A stretch of 64,000 nt of DNA from an uncultured Clostridium sp. (lineage in GTDB: Bacteria; Bacillota; Clostridia; Lachnospirales; Lachnospiraceae), in the NCBI GenBank assembly GCA_946498245.1, contig CAMMNN010000013.1:1-64000 (forward strand), written 5' to 3'. A program made the translations under genes and the position numbers. Of the stretch, positions 1 through 9,359 are shown piece by piece. Within the stretch, counting starts at the first letter, position 1; each line of letters starts with the position of its first letter. A model generated the notes under the pieces. It did no database searches. It saw nothing but the letters and a program-made list of their open reading frames with translations, and had not been told where the DNA came from.

Positions 1-2
1 TT

Positions 3-260
3 GATAAAAAGGACACATTTGCTTTAGGAAACACCATGAAAAACTTAGATTTCAGCGATAGGGTGAAAAATATTACGTGCCCGACTCTGATCCTTTGCGG
101 AAAGAAAGACAGCGCAAACATAAAATCAGCCCATTATTTGTCGCAAAACATTAGAAGCGCAGAATTGAAAATTATTGAGAATACGGGTCATGTTGTGAAT
201 GAAGAAAACCCAGAAATTTTGGCAAATATACTAACAGAATATTATTCACTGAATGCTTGA
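3..260 (+). CDS. alpha/beta hydrolase, C-terminal fragment (cut by window edge)
   Basis: The reading frame is open to the left edge, so this is the end of a longer gene; the first in-frame ATG is at 36 but codons upstream of it are also open. The visible 86 residues match the C-terminal third of alpha/beta-hydrolase-fold enzymes. 'ITCPTLILCGKKDS' is the strand that carries the late catalytic Asp (the D of KKDS), and 'IIENTGHVVNEENPE' carries the catalytic His (GH). The nucleophile serine lies outside the window, so substrate cannot be judged. A hairpin followed by T6 lies about 40 bp after the stop. Confidence 0.75.
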   Translation, partial: DKKDTFALGNTMKNLDFSDRVKNITCPTLILCGKKDSANIKSAHYLSQNIRSAELKIIENTGHVVNEENPEILANILTEYYSLNA

Positions 261-301
261 AAGCGTACCTTACATAAAAGTGAATATACTAGAGTAGAAA
301 A

Positions 302-350
302 GTATGGCTGCAAAAGAACAGATGTTCTAAACTGCGGCTATACTTTTTTA
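302..350 (+). terminator. probable intrinsic terminator after the hydrolase gene
   Basis: GTATGGCTGCA (302-312) pairs with the arm ending CGGCTATAC at 343, with G-U wobbles, and is followed by TTTTTT. The loop contains the LexA-like box at 316-327, so this dyad may be regulatory instead of, or as well as, a terminator. Confidence 0.5.
316..327. promoter_or_regulatory. LexA/SOS-type operator upstream of uvrB
   Basis: GAACAGATGTTC fits the Gram-positive LexA (DinR) core GAAC-N4-GTTC with a perfect 4+4 dyad. It lies 142 bp before the uvrB start; a TATAAT at 362-367 could be the -10 of the intervening promoter, with only a poor -35. uvrB is a classic SOS gene in Firmicutes, which supports the assignment. 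The match is seen; binding is inferred. Confidence 0.6.
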
Positions 351-468
351 TCTATCCATGTTATAATTTGCATGAGCCAATTCCACTAGGTTTTATCTAG
401 TGTTGTGCAGCACTGAAAAACACGTTTTAGTGACCTGCTACTATGGTCACCAGGAGGAAAAATAGAAA

Positions 469-2451
469 ATGGAGTTCAAATTACACTCAGAATTTCAGCC
501 CACCGGCGACCAGCCCCAGGCCATTGAGGCCCTGGTCAACGGCTTTAAAGAGGGAAATCAATTTGAAACTTTGCTGGGAGTCACCGGTTCCGGCAAGACC
601 TTCACCATGGCCAACGTAATCCAGCAATTGCAGAAACCAACGCTGATCATAGCCCACAATAAAACCCTGGCAGCACAGCTCTACGGCGAGTTCAAGGAGT
701 TCTTCCCGGAGAACGCGGTGGAATACTTTGTCTCCTATTACGATTACTACCAGCCAGAGGCCTATGTGCCGTCGACGGATACCTATATTGAGAAGGACTC
801 CGCCATCAATGATGAGATTGACAAACTGCGGCACTCCGCTACAGCGGCGCTGTCGGAGCGCAGAGATGTGATTATTGTGGCGTCGGTATCCTGTATCTAC
901 GGTTTGGGTAGCCCGATTGACTATAAAGAGATGGTAATCTCCCTCAGACCGGGCATGGTAAAGGATCGGGACGAAGTGATTCATAAGCTGGTGGATATTC
1001 AATACACCCGCAATGACATGGATTTCAAAAGAGGAACCTTCCGGGTCAGAGGGGACACTCTGGAAATCTATCCGGCTTATTCCGGAAACGAGGCTTACCG
1101 GGTGGAGTTTTTCGGCGATGAGGTGGACAGGATTACGGAAATCGATACCGTGACAGGAGAGATTAAAGCGCAGTTGGGCCATATTGCCGTTTTTCCTGCG
1201 TCCCATTATGTAGTGCCGAAGGAAAAAATGCTGGTGGCGACGGAAAATATTCTGGAAGAAATGAAGGAACGGGTAGCGTTCTTTAAAAGCGAAGACAAAC
1301 TGCTGGAGGCTCAGAGGATTTCCGAGAGAACCCATTTTGACGTAGAAATGATGAGGGAGACTGGTTTTTGCTCCGGTATTGAAAACTATTCCCGGCATTT
1401 GGCGGGGACGGCTCCGGGAGAGCCGCCGTGGACCTTAATCGACTATTTCCCTGACGATTTCCTGATCATTGTGGACGAATCCCATATTACGCTTCCTCAG
1501 GTAAGGGGAATGTACGCCGGGGACCGATCCAGAAAAAAGACTTTGGTGGACTATGGATTCCGTCTGCCTTCCGCGCTGGATAATCGCCCCTTGAATTTTC
1601 AGGAATTTGAGAATAAAATTAATCAGATGATGTTCGTTTCCGCCACGCCTTCTGTCTATGAGAGTGAGCATGAGCTGATGCGGGTGGAACAGATTATCCG
1701 GCCCACAGGTCTGCTAGATCCAGAGATCTCTGTGCGTCCTGTTGAGGGGCAGATAGACGATCTGGTGTCGGAAGTCAATAAGGAGACGGCGGCCCACCAT
1801 AAAGTTCTGATTACAACCCTGACAAAGCGAATGGCCGAGGACTTGACGGATTATATGCGTGAAGTAGGAATCCGGGTGAAATACCTGCACTCTGATATTG
1901 ATACTCTGGAACGGGCGGAGATTATCCGGGATATGCGTCTGGACGTTTTTGACGTTTTGGTGGGTATCAATCTTTTGAGGGAAGGCCTGGATATACCGGA
2001 AATTACGCTGGTGGCAATTTTGGACGCAGATAAGGAAGGCTTCCTGAGATCAGAAACCTCTCTGATCCAGACTGTAGGGCGGGCGGCCCGCAACAGTGAA
2101 GGCCATGTCATTATGTATGCCGACACTATTACGGAGTCCATGCAGAAGGCAATTGATGAAACGAACCGGAGGCGGAAAATCCAGCAGCAGTATAACGAGG
2201 AACATGGAATCACTCCGACTACCATAAAGAAAGCTGTCCGGGATTTGATAGCCATATCAAAGGCGGCTGTGGAATCTGAGGATGACTTCAAGAAAGAGCC
2301 GGAATCCATGGACGAGAAAGAACTGAATCAATTAGTAAAAGAACTGACAAAGAAGATGCATCAGGCGGCGGCGGAGCTGAATTTCGAAGAGGCGGCAAAG
2401 CTGCGTGACCGGATGATTGAGGCAAAAAAGGCCCTTTTGGATTTGGAGTAA
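469..2451 (+). CDS. uvrB: excinuclease ABC subunit UvrB
   Basis: UvrB is the damage-verifying helicase-like subunit of nucleotide excision repair: it is loaded by UvrA and then recruits UvrC for incision. The 660-residue length is typical. Walker A GVTGSGKT is at residues 37-44, the beta-hairpin region with [12 protein letters not shown] near 91-102, the DESH box near 338, and helicase motifs V/VI ([19 protein letters not shown]) in the second half. The C-terminal UVR domain (about 620-655) has the usual '[11 protein letters not shown]' helix that binds UvrC. The start has a good SD (AGGAGGAAAA). A LexA-like box lies upstream. feoA follows after 32 bp, so some readthrough is possible. Confidence 0.97.
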   Translation: MEFKLHSEFQPTGDQPQAIEALVNGFKEGNQFETLLGVTGSGKTFTMANVIQQLQKPTLIIAHNKTLAAQLYGEFKEFFPENAVEYFVSYYDYYQPEAYVPSTDTYIEKDSAINDEIDKLRHSATAALSERRDVIIVASVSCIYGLGSPIDYKEMVISLRPGMVKDRDEVIHKLVDIQYTRNDMDFKRGTFRVRGDTLEIYPAYSGNEAYRVEFFGDEVDRITEIDTVTGEIKAQLGHIAVFPASHYVVPKEKMLVATENILEEMKERVAFFKSEDKLLEAQRISERTHFDVEMMRETGFCSGIENYSRHLAGTAPGEPPWTLIDYFPDDFLIIVDESHITLPQVRGMYAGDRSRKKTLVDYGFRLPSALDNRPLNFQEFENKINQMMFVSATPSVYESEHELMRVEQIIRPTGLLDPEISVRPVEGQIDDLVSEVNKETAAHHKVLITTLTKRMAEDLTDYMREVGIRVKYLHSDIDTLERAEIIRDMRLDVFDVLVGINLLREGLDIPEITLVAILDADKEGFLRSETSLIQTVGRAARNSEGHVIMYADTITESMQKAIDETNRRRKIQQQYNEEHGITPTTIKKAVRDLIAISKAAVESEDDFKKEPESMDEKELNQLVKELTKKMHQAAAELNFEEAAKLRDRMIEAKKALLDLE

Positions 2452-2483
2452 AATTCAAAGGAGAAAAAACAGCGAGGAATATT

Positions 2484-2750
2484 ATGAAACTTTGTGAAGG
2501 TGAAATAGGGAATACCTATCTTGTGGCGGACGTAATGCTGCCGGATCAGATTGCCAGAAGGCTGGAGGCCCTGGGAGTCAATGAGCACACCCCCATTACG
2601 GTGCAGAATAAAAAGAAAAACGGAACCCTGATTATGAAAGTAAGGGGAACCAGACTGGCCTTAGGACGGCAAATCGGAGAGGGAATCGAGATAAAAGAGG
2701 CCCGGATTCCGGAGAAAAAGGACGTAAAGGAGGCGGCACTCCATGACTGA
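2484..2750 (+). CDS. feoA: FeoA-domain ferrous iron transport protein
   Basis: This 88-residue protein is a single FeoA (SH3-like) domain, a small cytosolic partner of the FeoB ferrous iron channel. The core pattern is present: 'ARRLEALGVNEHTPITVQNKKKNG' then 'IMKVRGTRLALGRQIGEGIEI', where the RGT/ALGR segment is the usual FeoA signature. Its end overlaps the start of feoB by 8 bp, which points to translational coupling. The start has an upstream GAGG (AGCGAGGAATATT). Confidence 0.9.
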   Translation: MKLCEGEIGNTYLVADVMLPDQIARRLEALGVNEHTPITVQNKKKNGTLIMKVRGTRLALGRQIGEGIEIKEARIPEKKDVKEAALHD

Positions 2751-4743
2751 GAATGAGAGAAAAAATCCCATTACCGTAGGTTTTGTGGGAAATCCCAACT
2801 GCGGCAAGACAACGCTGTTTAACGCTTTTACCGGGGCGAAGCTAAAGGTGGCCAATTGGCCGGGAGTAACAGTAGAGCGGGTAGAAGGGGAAACCAGCTA
2901 CAAAGGCAGAACCATTAAGGTAATCGACCTCCCAGGTATTTACAGCCTGACTTCTTATACTATTGAAGAAAAGGTGACCCGTAAATGTATTGAAGACGGA
3001 GAGGTAGACGTTATCGTCAACGTAGTAGACGCCTCGTCTCTGGAACGGAATCTGTATTTGACCCTTCAGCTTTTGGAGCTGAAAAAACCGGTTATTCTTG
3101 CCCTGAATATGATGGACATTGTAGAAGAGCGGGGAATGGAAATCGACCTCCACCGGCTTCCGGAACTGCTGGGAGGGATCCCGGTGGTGCCGGTTTCCGC
3201 CCGCAAAAGAACAGGGCTGGACGTTTTGCTTCACGCTGCCGTTCACCATTACAGCGAAGGCCCCCAGGGAATTGTAGTCCGCTATGACGATAACCTGGAA
3301 AAGAGAATTGAAAAAATCGAAGTGGTGTTAAAAGCCCATTACGGGGAAATGGACAATCTTCGCTGGCACGCCATTAAACTTCTGGAATATGATGAGGTAG
3401 TGGCAAAGGATCACCCGGTAGATGTCAGCAGTATTGTGGATCACAATTATGAAAAGCAGATTATCAACGAAAAATACGATTACATAGAAGAAATTATAAA
3501 AGAATGTCTTTTTAACAAGGACAAAAAGGCCGCCTTTACGGATAAGATAGACCAGTATCTAACCCATCGGGTATGGGGAGTTCCCATATTTTTGGGAATC
3601 ATGGCCCTGGTGTTCTTCCTGACCTTTACGGTAGGCGATTTCCTGAAGGGATACTTTGAAACGGGTCTGGACGAGTTTTCCGCCGTGGTGTTGGGATTCC
3701 TTACCGATATTCACGCTTCAGAGTGGGTAATTTCCCTGGTAGTAGACGGGATTGTGGCCGGTGTAGGCGGCATCCTTACCTTTTTGCCTAATATTTTTAT
3801 TCTGTTTTTGGCTCTGGCCTTTCTGGAAGACAGCGGCTATATGGCGAGAGTCGCTTACGTAATGAATGAAATTATGGGGCTGGTGGGGCTGTCAGGAAAG
3901 GCTTTTCTGCCGATGCTGCTGGGATTTGGATGTACGGTTCCCGCGGTAATGGCTACCAGGGCTCTTCCCAGCATGAGCGACAGACGGCGGACGATTTTAG
4001 TTACGCCGTTTATGTCCTGCTCCGCCAGACTGCCCATTTATGTGCTGTTTGCGGAAATGTTCTTTCCGGACAAGGCCCTTTGGGTGGCATATTCTCTGTA
4101 CCTCATCGGTCTGGCAGTGGCTATTTTGGTGGCTTATATCGCCCACAAAGGCAGAAAAACTGAGGAAAATGCTCTGCTTATTGAACTTCCGGAGTACAAG
4201 CTTCCCAATCTGAGGACAGTGGCAATCTATGTGTGGGACAAGGTTAAGGATTACTTATCAAAGGCAGGGACTACGATTTTTCTGGCCTCCATTGTTCTCT
4301 GGTTTATTTTAAACACGGGAACCGGCGGTTTTGTGGCGGACGTATCCGACAGCTTCGCCGCCGTTATCGGCCGCTTTTTGGAGCCGGTTCTCAGGCCCTG
4401 CGGACTGGGAACCTGGCAGATAGCCGTTGCGCTGATTTCCGGATTATCGGCAAAGGAAGTGGTGGTTTCCAGCTTTTCCGTCCTTTACAGTATCGGCAAT
4501 ATTAATTCAGCGGCAGGAATGTCGGAATTGTTCCAGATGCTTTCCGGTATAGGATTCGGGCCGGTAAACGCCTATGCGCTGATGATTTTCTGCCTGCTGT
4601 ATTCCCCGTGCATTGCTGCAGTGGCTACAGTAAAAAGAGAGACGGGATCCGTAAAATGGACCATAGGAATGGTATTGTTCCAACTGGTAATCGCCTGGGT
4701 TGCGGCGGTCTTAGTTTATCAGATAGGTATCCGGATTTTTTAA
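2743..4743 (+). CDS. feoB: ferrous iron transporter FeoB
   Basis: FeoB is the membrane GTPase-coupled importer of Fe(II), used by anaerobes. The N-terminal G domain carries G1 GNPNCGKT at residues 16-23, G3 DLPGIYSL near 62-69 and G4 NMMD near 123-126, followed by a helical GDI-like region. The rest (about 275-666) is a polytopic membrane domain with the two Gate motifs; conserved cysteines appear in 'GFGCTVPAVMATR' and 'MSCSARLPIY'. At 666 residues it is slightly shorter than E. coli FeoB (773). It is read directly with feoA, and the ThrE pair follows 15 bp later. Confidence 0.96.
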   Translation: MTENERKNPITVGFVGNPNCGKTTLFNAFTGAKLKVANWPGVTVERVEGETSYKGRTIKVIDLPGIYSLTSYTIEEKVTRKCIEDGEVDVIVNVVDASSLERNLYLTLQLLELKKPVILALNMMDIVEERGMEIDLHRLPELLGGIPVVPVSARKRTGLDVLLHAAVHHYSEGPQGIVVRYDDNLEKRIEKIEVVLKAHYGEMDNLRWHAIKLLEYDEVVAKDHPVDVSSIVDHNYEKQIINEKYDYIEEIIKECLFNKDKKAAFTDKIDQYLTHRVWGVPIFLGIMALVFFLTFTVGDFLKGYFETGLDEFSAVVLGFLTDIHASEWVISLVVDGIVAGVGGILTFLPNIFILFLALAFLEDSGYMARVAYVMNEIMGLVGLSGKAFLPMLLGFGCTVPAVMATRALPSMSDRRRTILVTPFMSCSARLPIYVLFAEMFFPDKALWVAYSLYLIGLAVAILVAYIAHKGRKTEENALLIELPEYKLPNLRTVAIYVWDKVKDYLSKAGTTIFLASIVLWFILNTGTGGFVADVSDSFAAVIGRFLEPVLRPCGLGTWQIAVALISGLSAKEVVVSSFSVLYSIGNINSAAGMSELFQMLSGIGFGPVNAYALMIFCLLYSPCIAAVATVKRETGSVKWTIGMVLFQLVIAWVAAVLVYQIGIRIF

Positions 4744-4758
4744 GGATTAGGGAGACAG

Positions 4759-5589
4759 ATGGACAAAACGATGGAAAACAGAATCGATGCAGCCGGTCAG
4801 ACCAGAACGGCGGCGGAAAGCAAACTGCTGGTGGAAACCGCTGCCGCTGCAGGTGAGATTATGCTGGTCAGCGGGGCGGAAATATTTCGGGTAGAAGATA
4901 CTGTGGAGAGGATTTTAAAGCTGTCAGGAACCATGGAGGCTGAAAATGTGGCTCTGGGAACCAGCCTTTTTGTGAGGCTGGATACGCCTGAGGGGGAAAC
5001 CATTACAGTGCTCAAACGGATTCGGGATCGCTCATCAAATCTGAACCGGGTCTGTCAGGTAAACGAGGTATCCCGTCGGCTCTGCAGCGGTGAAATCTCC
5101 TTAGAAGAGGCCAACAGACAGTTGGAAAGGATCCGCAAGGAGATCCAGTATCCTTTTTGGATGAAAGGGATGGGATATATTGGGGTTTCCGCTTTTTTCG
5201 CCCTGCTGTTAGGCGGCACCTGGCTGGAGGGGGCGGTAGCCGGAATTGCCGGGTTTTTCCTGGCCCTGGTCTGTTTTATATCGTCGAAAGTGCGGCTCAA
5301 TGATTTTTGCGTCAACGCCCTGGGAGCGTTTACCGTAGGAATAGCGGCCCTGGTAATGCAGATGTGGGCGGCTCCGGGAATGGATCGGGACATGGTAATT
5401 ACGGGGGCCATTATGCCTTTGGTGCCGGGAGTCGTTTTTACCACGGCCATCCGGGATATTTTAAACGGCGACTATGCCTCCGGAACCAGCAGAATGATGG
5501 AAGCCATTGTCATTGCTTTGGCAGTAGCCGTGGGAATGGGCGCCGCTATGGCTCTGTTTGGAAGCGTCAGAGGAGGTGTTCCCATATGA
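4759..5589 (+). CDS. threonine/serine exporter ThrE family, N-terminal component (DUF1212)
   Basis: A 276-residue protein with a soluble N-terminal domain (about 1-125) containing 'AAAAGEIMLVSGAEIFRVEDTVERI', a segment typical of the DUF1212/ThrE family, and then about five hydrophobic segments. In Corynebacterium ThrE both halves are fused and export Thr/Ser; in Firmicutes they are usually split as here. The stop overlaps the start of the second component (ATGA), implying coupled translation. The actual substrate is inferred only from the family. Confidence 0.88.
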   Translation: MDKTMENRIDAAGQTRTAAESKLLVETAAAAGEIMLVSGAEIFRVEDTVERILKLSGTMEAENVALGTSLFVRLDTPEGETITVLKRIRDRSSNLNRVCQVNEVSRRLCSGEISLEEANRQLERIRKEIQYPFWMKGMGYIGVSAFFALLLGGTWLEGAVAGIAGFFLALVCFISSKVRLNDFCVNALGAFTVGIAALVMQMWAAPGMDRDMVITGAIMPLVPGVVFTTAIRDILNGDYASGTSRMMEAIVIALAVAVGMGAAMALFGSVRGGVPI

Positions 5590-6089
5590 TAATTCGGACG
5601 GTTTCGGCTTTTTTAGCCGTGGTTTTCTTTGGCCTGCTGCTGGAGCTGCCAAAAAAGCGCCTGCTGGATGCGGGACTGGTAGGGGGATGCGCATGGCTGG
5701 CCTATCTCTTAGTAGAGCAGGTGTCCTCCAACATTATGGCGGCTTTCGTATCTACTTTAGCAGTTGCTTTTATCAGCCATATTTTTGCCAGAATCAGAAA
5801 GGCTCCCGTTACGGTATTTCTGGTGGCAGGGATTCTGCCGGCGGTGCCGGGGGCATCCATCTATCGAAGCGTTTATTATGTGATTCAGGACAACGGGGGG
5901 CTGGCAACCTACTATTTGATGGAAACGCTGCAGATTGCCGGAGCTATCGCCATGGCGGTTTTTATTATGGATTCGATATTCCGACTGATTCAGGGGCATG
6001 AGAAACCGCAGAAATCCGGCCGGTCTTGCGGGAGTAGCGGTAAACCTGATTGGAAAGGCGATCTTCCAGAGGAACGTCGGAACGGTTAA
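5586..6089 (+). CDS. threonine/serine exporter family, second component (DUF3815)
   Basis: The ATG at 5586 overlaps the upstream stop (ATGA) and follows AGAGGAGGTG, so this start is preferred over a longer frame that begins inside the preceding gene. The 167-residue product is mostly membrane helices with 'VAGILPAVPGASIYRSVYYVI', the conserved ThrE_2 segment. It should form the transporter together with the preceding gene. The C-terminal ~40 residues (HEKPQKSGRSCGS...) are hydrophilic and lie on DNA that is also the antisense 3' end of the DUF5688 gene, a 125-bp convergent overlap. Confidence 0.85.
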   Translation: MIIRTVSAFLAVVFFGLLLELPKKRLLDAGLVGGCAWLAYLLVEQVSSNIMAAFVSTLAVAFISHIFARIRKAPVTVFLVAGILPAVPGASIYRSVYYVIQDNGGLATYYLMETLQIAGAIAMAVFIMDSIFRLIQGHEKPQKSGRSCGSSGKPDWKGDLPEERRNG

Positions 6090-6909
6090 TTTCCATGACC
6101 ATTTGGCTGAGAGCGTCATAATCAATGTCAGAGGAGTCAGCCGTAATCAGAACTTCGTGGATGCTGGAGGGCAGAATTAAAACATCTGACTTTCTGGCAT
6201 CGGCGAAGTTTTTTAATGGATGGGGATAGAGAAGGCAGGCGGCGCCGTGAATACCCGCCTGGTTTGTAAGGACATAAAGCGGCGTTTCGTAAAGCTCTTC
6301 TAATTCATCTTCCTGACTGGCAGGAGAGAGGTTGTCGTGGAGAATCTCCTGCATTACGCTGGAAAGGCTTTTGAGAGAGGGCGGCAGAAGACGGGGAGTG
6401 TTTTCCATGGCAATTGAGAAAAGCTCCCGGACAGGGAGGCCCCAGGTTTCTAAATGAGAATTGCGTATAAGAGCGGTCATTTGGCTGTCGGGTTTGTCTG
6501 AAAGAAACAGGCAGAATACTACGGCCAAATCCAAAAGGGGAATGTGGGGAATTTCCTCCAGCAGAGCCTGATTGGAGGCGGCGTTGACCAGACGAAAAAC
6601 GATCCGGGTTTTTACGAAAGAAAAATCAGAGAAGAAAGCGGGGGAAAGTTCCGGAAGGCTGCTGCAGCTTTGGTAGGTTTCCAGGATCTTATTCCGGATT
6701 TTTTCCAGGGAAAGCCCCTTTTGGTAGTCACAGAAATAGGAGTTCAAATAAATCGTGGGGGAGATGGGTTCCTGATCCCGCTCCATACAAAGGCCGTCCA
6801 ACAGCAGTCCATTGTTTTTTTGAACCCGAATCAGCCGGACGCGGCACTGATCCTTTAAAGCTTCCTGAATTTGAGACGAGATCTGCATAAGAAATGTTTC
6901 GTATACCAT
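5965..6909 (-). CDS. DUF5688 family protein, function unknown
   Basis: A 314-residue soluble protein of the DUF5688 type found widely in Lachnospiraceae. Recognisable segments are the N-terminal 'NNGLLLDGLCM...ISPTIYLNSYF' and the late 'YVLTNQAGIHGAACLLYP' and 'VLILPSSIHEVLI', which recur in this family. No catalytic motif is evident. The start is preceded by AAAGGAGGTATACT, a strong SD. Its 3' end overlaps the ThrE second-component gene by 125 bp in antisense. No function is assigned. Confidence 0.75.
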   Translation of the reverse strand: MVYETFLMQISSQIQEALKDQCRVRLIRVQKNNGLLLDGLCMERDQEPISPTIYLNSYFCDYQKGLSLEKIRNKILETYQSCSSLPELSPAFFSDFSFVKTRIVFRLVNAASNQALLEEIPHIPLLDLAVVFCLFLSDKPDSQMTALIRNSHLETWGLPVRELFSIAMENTPRLLPPSLKSLSSVMQEILHDNLSPASQEDELEELYETPLYVLTNQAGIHGAACLLYPHPLKNFADARKSDVLILPSSIHEVLITADSSDIDYDALSQMVMEINRSDVPLEDRLSNQVYRYSRKTGRISAVSHAPESVGISNP

Positions 6910-7074
6910 AGTATACCTCCTTTGAAAGAATTTAAGAAATGACTGCAGCTAAAAAGACAACAGAAATACACTGCCGGGATAAAAAGATACAATTAAAACA
7001 GGAAAAATGCGGACGAAATGTCCTGAAAAGAAACCCCTTCCGCCATGAAACAGAGGGACTTTGTAAAGAAAACA

Positions 7075-7146
7075 TGCGTCTGACAGGAATCGAACCTGCG
7101 CACACGGCTCCGGAGGCCATTGCTCTATCCACTGAGCTACAGACGC
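7075..7146 (-). tRNA. tRNA-Arg (anticodon CCG)
   Basis: On the minus strand the acceptor GCGTCTG pairs with CAGACGC followed by discriminator A. The D arm is GCTC-AGTGGAT-AGAGC. The anticodon stem ATGGC/GCCGT encloses the loop CTCCGGA, giving anticodon CCG, which reads CGG. The T arm is GCAGG-TTCGATT-CCTGT. CCA is not encoded. It stands alone between the DUF5688 gene and the next plus-strand gene. Confidence 0.95.
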
Positions 7147-7278
7147 ATCTTCTATATTGTACTATATTTTTTCTGGAACTGCAAGCCCTAATTTTATTGA
7201 TTTTTAAATTGCTTTTTGCTAAAATATGTCCATAGCGTTATGCGCTGCGGCTGAAGAATAGAAATAGGAGGTACTGTT

Positions 7279-8337
7279 TTGGGCAGAAAAGACAATAAAT
7301 ACGGCTATTCCTCTTTTACAGAAGAGGAAATCCGCAAGTACATAAAATTGTTAGCGATCCCTTTGATTGTGATAATTTTAGTGATTATTATTATTGTAGC
7401 GGAGAGACGCGCCAATGGTTCGGGAGAAGGGGAGAGCCAAAGCGTGGAGGAAACGGAAATGACTGTTGAAACGTCTGCGGAGGAGGTAATTCCGGAAACA
7501 GAAAATGCTGCAGAAAACGAGGACGCCGAAGCCGGCCAAATGGGAGAACTGGCATTTGCGAAAGATGAGGTACCGGAAGTAAACGCTCTTCTGGAAAGCT
7601 ATTTCGCAGCCAAGCAGGCAGCAGATGTGGAGACGGTTTACCGCCTGTTCGGCAGAACCGATACCGATGGCATGGAAGAGCTTCAGAGTGAGTACAGTTA
7701 TACTTCCCGTTATACCGATGGGTATGAAAATATTGTGTGCTATACCCAGGCCGGCCCTGCAGAGGGAAGCTACCTGGTATATGTCAGCTATGATTTAAAA
7801 TTTAAGAACGTAGAGACATTGGCACCTGGACTCTTCCGGGTATATGTGGTGACTGGGGAAGACGGCAGCCTGCAGTTGGTGGATACAAGTGCGCTGGCGC
7901 CGGAGATTATCCAGCTCTTTGATGAAGCGGAGAAAACGGATGAGTTGATTCTGCTCAGAACCCAGGTTTATGCGAAATTAAGACAGGCATTGGAAACGGA
8001 TCCTGATCTGGCTGGGGTTTACGGGGTTCTTCAGAAAAATTCCCAGTTTGCAGAGGAAGAAACCACTGGAGACAGCGATGTATCCATTGTCGGCGGCGCT
8101 AGTGGAGAAGTGGAGATTGTAGTGGAAACAGAAAGCGCAGCAGAGACAGAGAGCGCCGGGGAAACGGAAAGCGCAGCAGGGACAGAGAATACTGAGGAAA
8201 CGGAAGGCTCCGGAGAAGGAGAGAGCACTGGGGAAACGGAAAGCGCAGCAGAGACAGAGAACACTGGAGAAACGGAAAATGCTGGAGAGACAGAGAGTGC
8301 CGGAGAAACAGAAGGTGCGCCGGAGGATGCAGAATGA
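7279..8337 (+). CDS. membrane-anchored protein with NTF2-like-sized domain and acidic Thr/Glu-rich tail
   Basis: The start is TTG at 7279, chosen because AGGAGG stands 6-7 nt upstream. The product (352 aa) has a short cytosolic N-terminus, one membrane helix (about 23-41), an acidic linker, a folded domain of about 140 residues (about 95-255) that resembles small extracellular NTF2-like domains in outline only, and a C-terminal tail (about 270-352) of repeated ETESA/ETEN units. The tail looks like an extracytoplasmic spacer. It overlaps the queA start by 4 bp (ATGA). The function is unknown; orientation with the domain outside is inferred from the positively charged segment after the helix being weak, so it is tentative. 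Confidence 0.7.
   Translation: MGRKDNKYGYSSFTEEEIRKYIKLLAIPLIVIILVIIIIVAERRANGSGEGESQSVEETEMTVETSAEEVIPETENAAENEDAEAGQMGELAFAKDEVPEVNALLESYFAAKQAADVETVYRLFGRTDTDGMEELQSEYSYTSRYTDGYENIVCYTQAGPAEGSYLVYVSYDLKFKNVETLAPGLFRVYVVTGEDGSLQLVDTSALAPEIIQLFDEAEKTDELILLRTQVYAKLRQALETDPDLAGVYGVLQKNSQFAEEETTGDSDVSIVGGASGEVEIVVETESAAETESAGETESAAGTENTEETEGSGEGESTGETESAAETENTGETENAGETESAGETEGAPEDAE
8130..8331 (+). repeat. low-complexity coding repeat (GAAACGGAAAGC-type units)
   Basis: Imperfect 12-18-nt units of the form GAAACGGAAAGCGCAGCAG or GAGACAGAGAGCGCC encode the ET-E-S/N-A/T repeats of the preceding protein's tail. Copy number is likely to vary between strains by slippage. Confidence 0.8.
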
Positions 8338-9359
8338 ATGTAAAAGATTTTTATTTTGATTTGCCCCAGGAGCTGATTGCTCAGGACCCATTGGAAGACC
8401 GCTCCGCTTCCAGACTGCTGGTGCTGGATAAAGAAACGGGAGAAGTTACTCACCGCCATTTCCGGGATATTATGGAATACCTGAAGCCGGGAGACTGTCT
8501 GGTGATTAATGATACGAAAGTAATTCCTGCCCGCCTTTTCGGTATAAAAGAAGATACAGGAGCCAAAATCGAGGTTCTGCTTTTAAAACGGAAAGAAAAG
8601 GACGTATGGGAAACCTTGGTAAAGCCGGGAAAAAAGGCGAGGCCGGGTACCCGTCTGGACTTTGGCCAGGGGCTTTTAAAGGGAGAAATCATTGGCGTGG
8701 AGGAAGAGGGAAACCGTCTGATTCGCTTTGAATATGACGGGATTTTTGAAGAGATTCTGGATCAGTTAGGACAGATGCCGCTTCCGCCATATATTACCCA
8801 CCAATTGAAGGATAAAAACCGCTATCAGACGGTTTATGCCAAACATGACGGATCGGCGGCGGCTCCCACAGCAGGTCTTCATTTTACCAAAGAGCTGCTG
8901 GCGCAGATCGAGGAAATGGGCGTTTCCATCGCCAGTGTTACCCTTCATGTGGGCTTAGGGACATTTCGCCCCGTAAAGGTAGAAAATGTGCTGGATCACC
9001 ATATGCATTCGGAGTTTTACATTGTTGAGGAAGGGGAGGCAGCAAAAATTAACGGCGCAAAGGCGGCCGGCGGCCGGGTAATCTGCGTAGGGACTACGAG
9101 CTGCCGTACCATTGAATCGGCGGCGGGAGACGACGGGATTTTAAAGGCAGGAAGCGGCTGGACGGATATTTTTATTTATCCGGGGTATCGGTTTAAAATC
9201 TTAGACGCTTTAATTACCAATTTCCATCTGCCGGAATCTACGCTGGTAATGCTGGTGTCGGCCCTGGCAGGCCGGGAAAATGTCCTCAATGCCTACCAGA
9301 AGGCCATTGAAGAGAGATACCGGTTTTTCTCCTTTGGGGATGCCATGTTTATAAAATAA
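8334..9359 (+). CDS. queA: S-adenosylmethionine:tRNA ribosyltransferase-isomerase QueA
   Basis: QueA transfers and isomerises the ribosyl moiety of SAM onto 7-aminomethyl-7-deazaguanine at position 34 of tRNAs, giving epoxyqueuosine. The 341-residue length is typical. Conserved segments include '[14 protein letters not shown]' at the start, '[14 protein letters not shown]', '[10 protein letters not shown]' and '[10 protein letters not shown]', and 'TSCRTIES', all family hallmarks. The ATG overlaps the previous stop. The 3' end overlaps the convergent LysR gene by 11 bp. No tgt is seen next to it. Confidence 0.97.
   Translation: MNVKDFYFDLPQELIAQDPLEDRSASRLLVLDKETGEVTHRHFRDIMEYLKPGDCLVINDTKVIPARLFGIKEDTGAKIEVLLLKRKEKDVWETLVKPGKKARPGTRLDFGQGLLKGEIIGVEEEGNRLIRFEYDGIFEEILDQLGQMPLPPYITHQLKDKNRYQTVYAKHDGSAAAPTAGLHFTKELLAQIEEMGVSIASVTLHVGLGTFRPVKVENVLDHHMHSEFYIVEEGEAAKINGAKAAGGRVICVGTTSCRTIESAAGDDGILKAGSGWTDIFIYPGYRFKILDALITNFHLPESTLVMLVSALAGRENVLNAYQKAIEERYRFFSFGDAMFIK

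Noticed and set aside
487..1398. 303-codon open frame antisense to uvrB
   Set aside because: It mirrors the uvrB codon pattern, has no ribosome binding site and no recognisable domain; uvrB on the plus strand is certain.
5307..5585. Longer N-terminus for the second ThrE component
   Set aside because: It lies inside the first component gene; the ATGA overlap with AGAGGAGG gives the natural start at 5586.
6939..7235. 98-codon plus-strand frame
   Set aside because: It runs through the tRNA-Arg gene on the other strand and has no family match.
8130..8331. Possible CRISPR or satellite array
   Set aside because: Units are 12-18 nt, imperfect, without spacers, and all in frame as an acidic protein tail.
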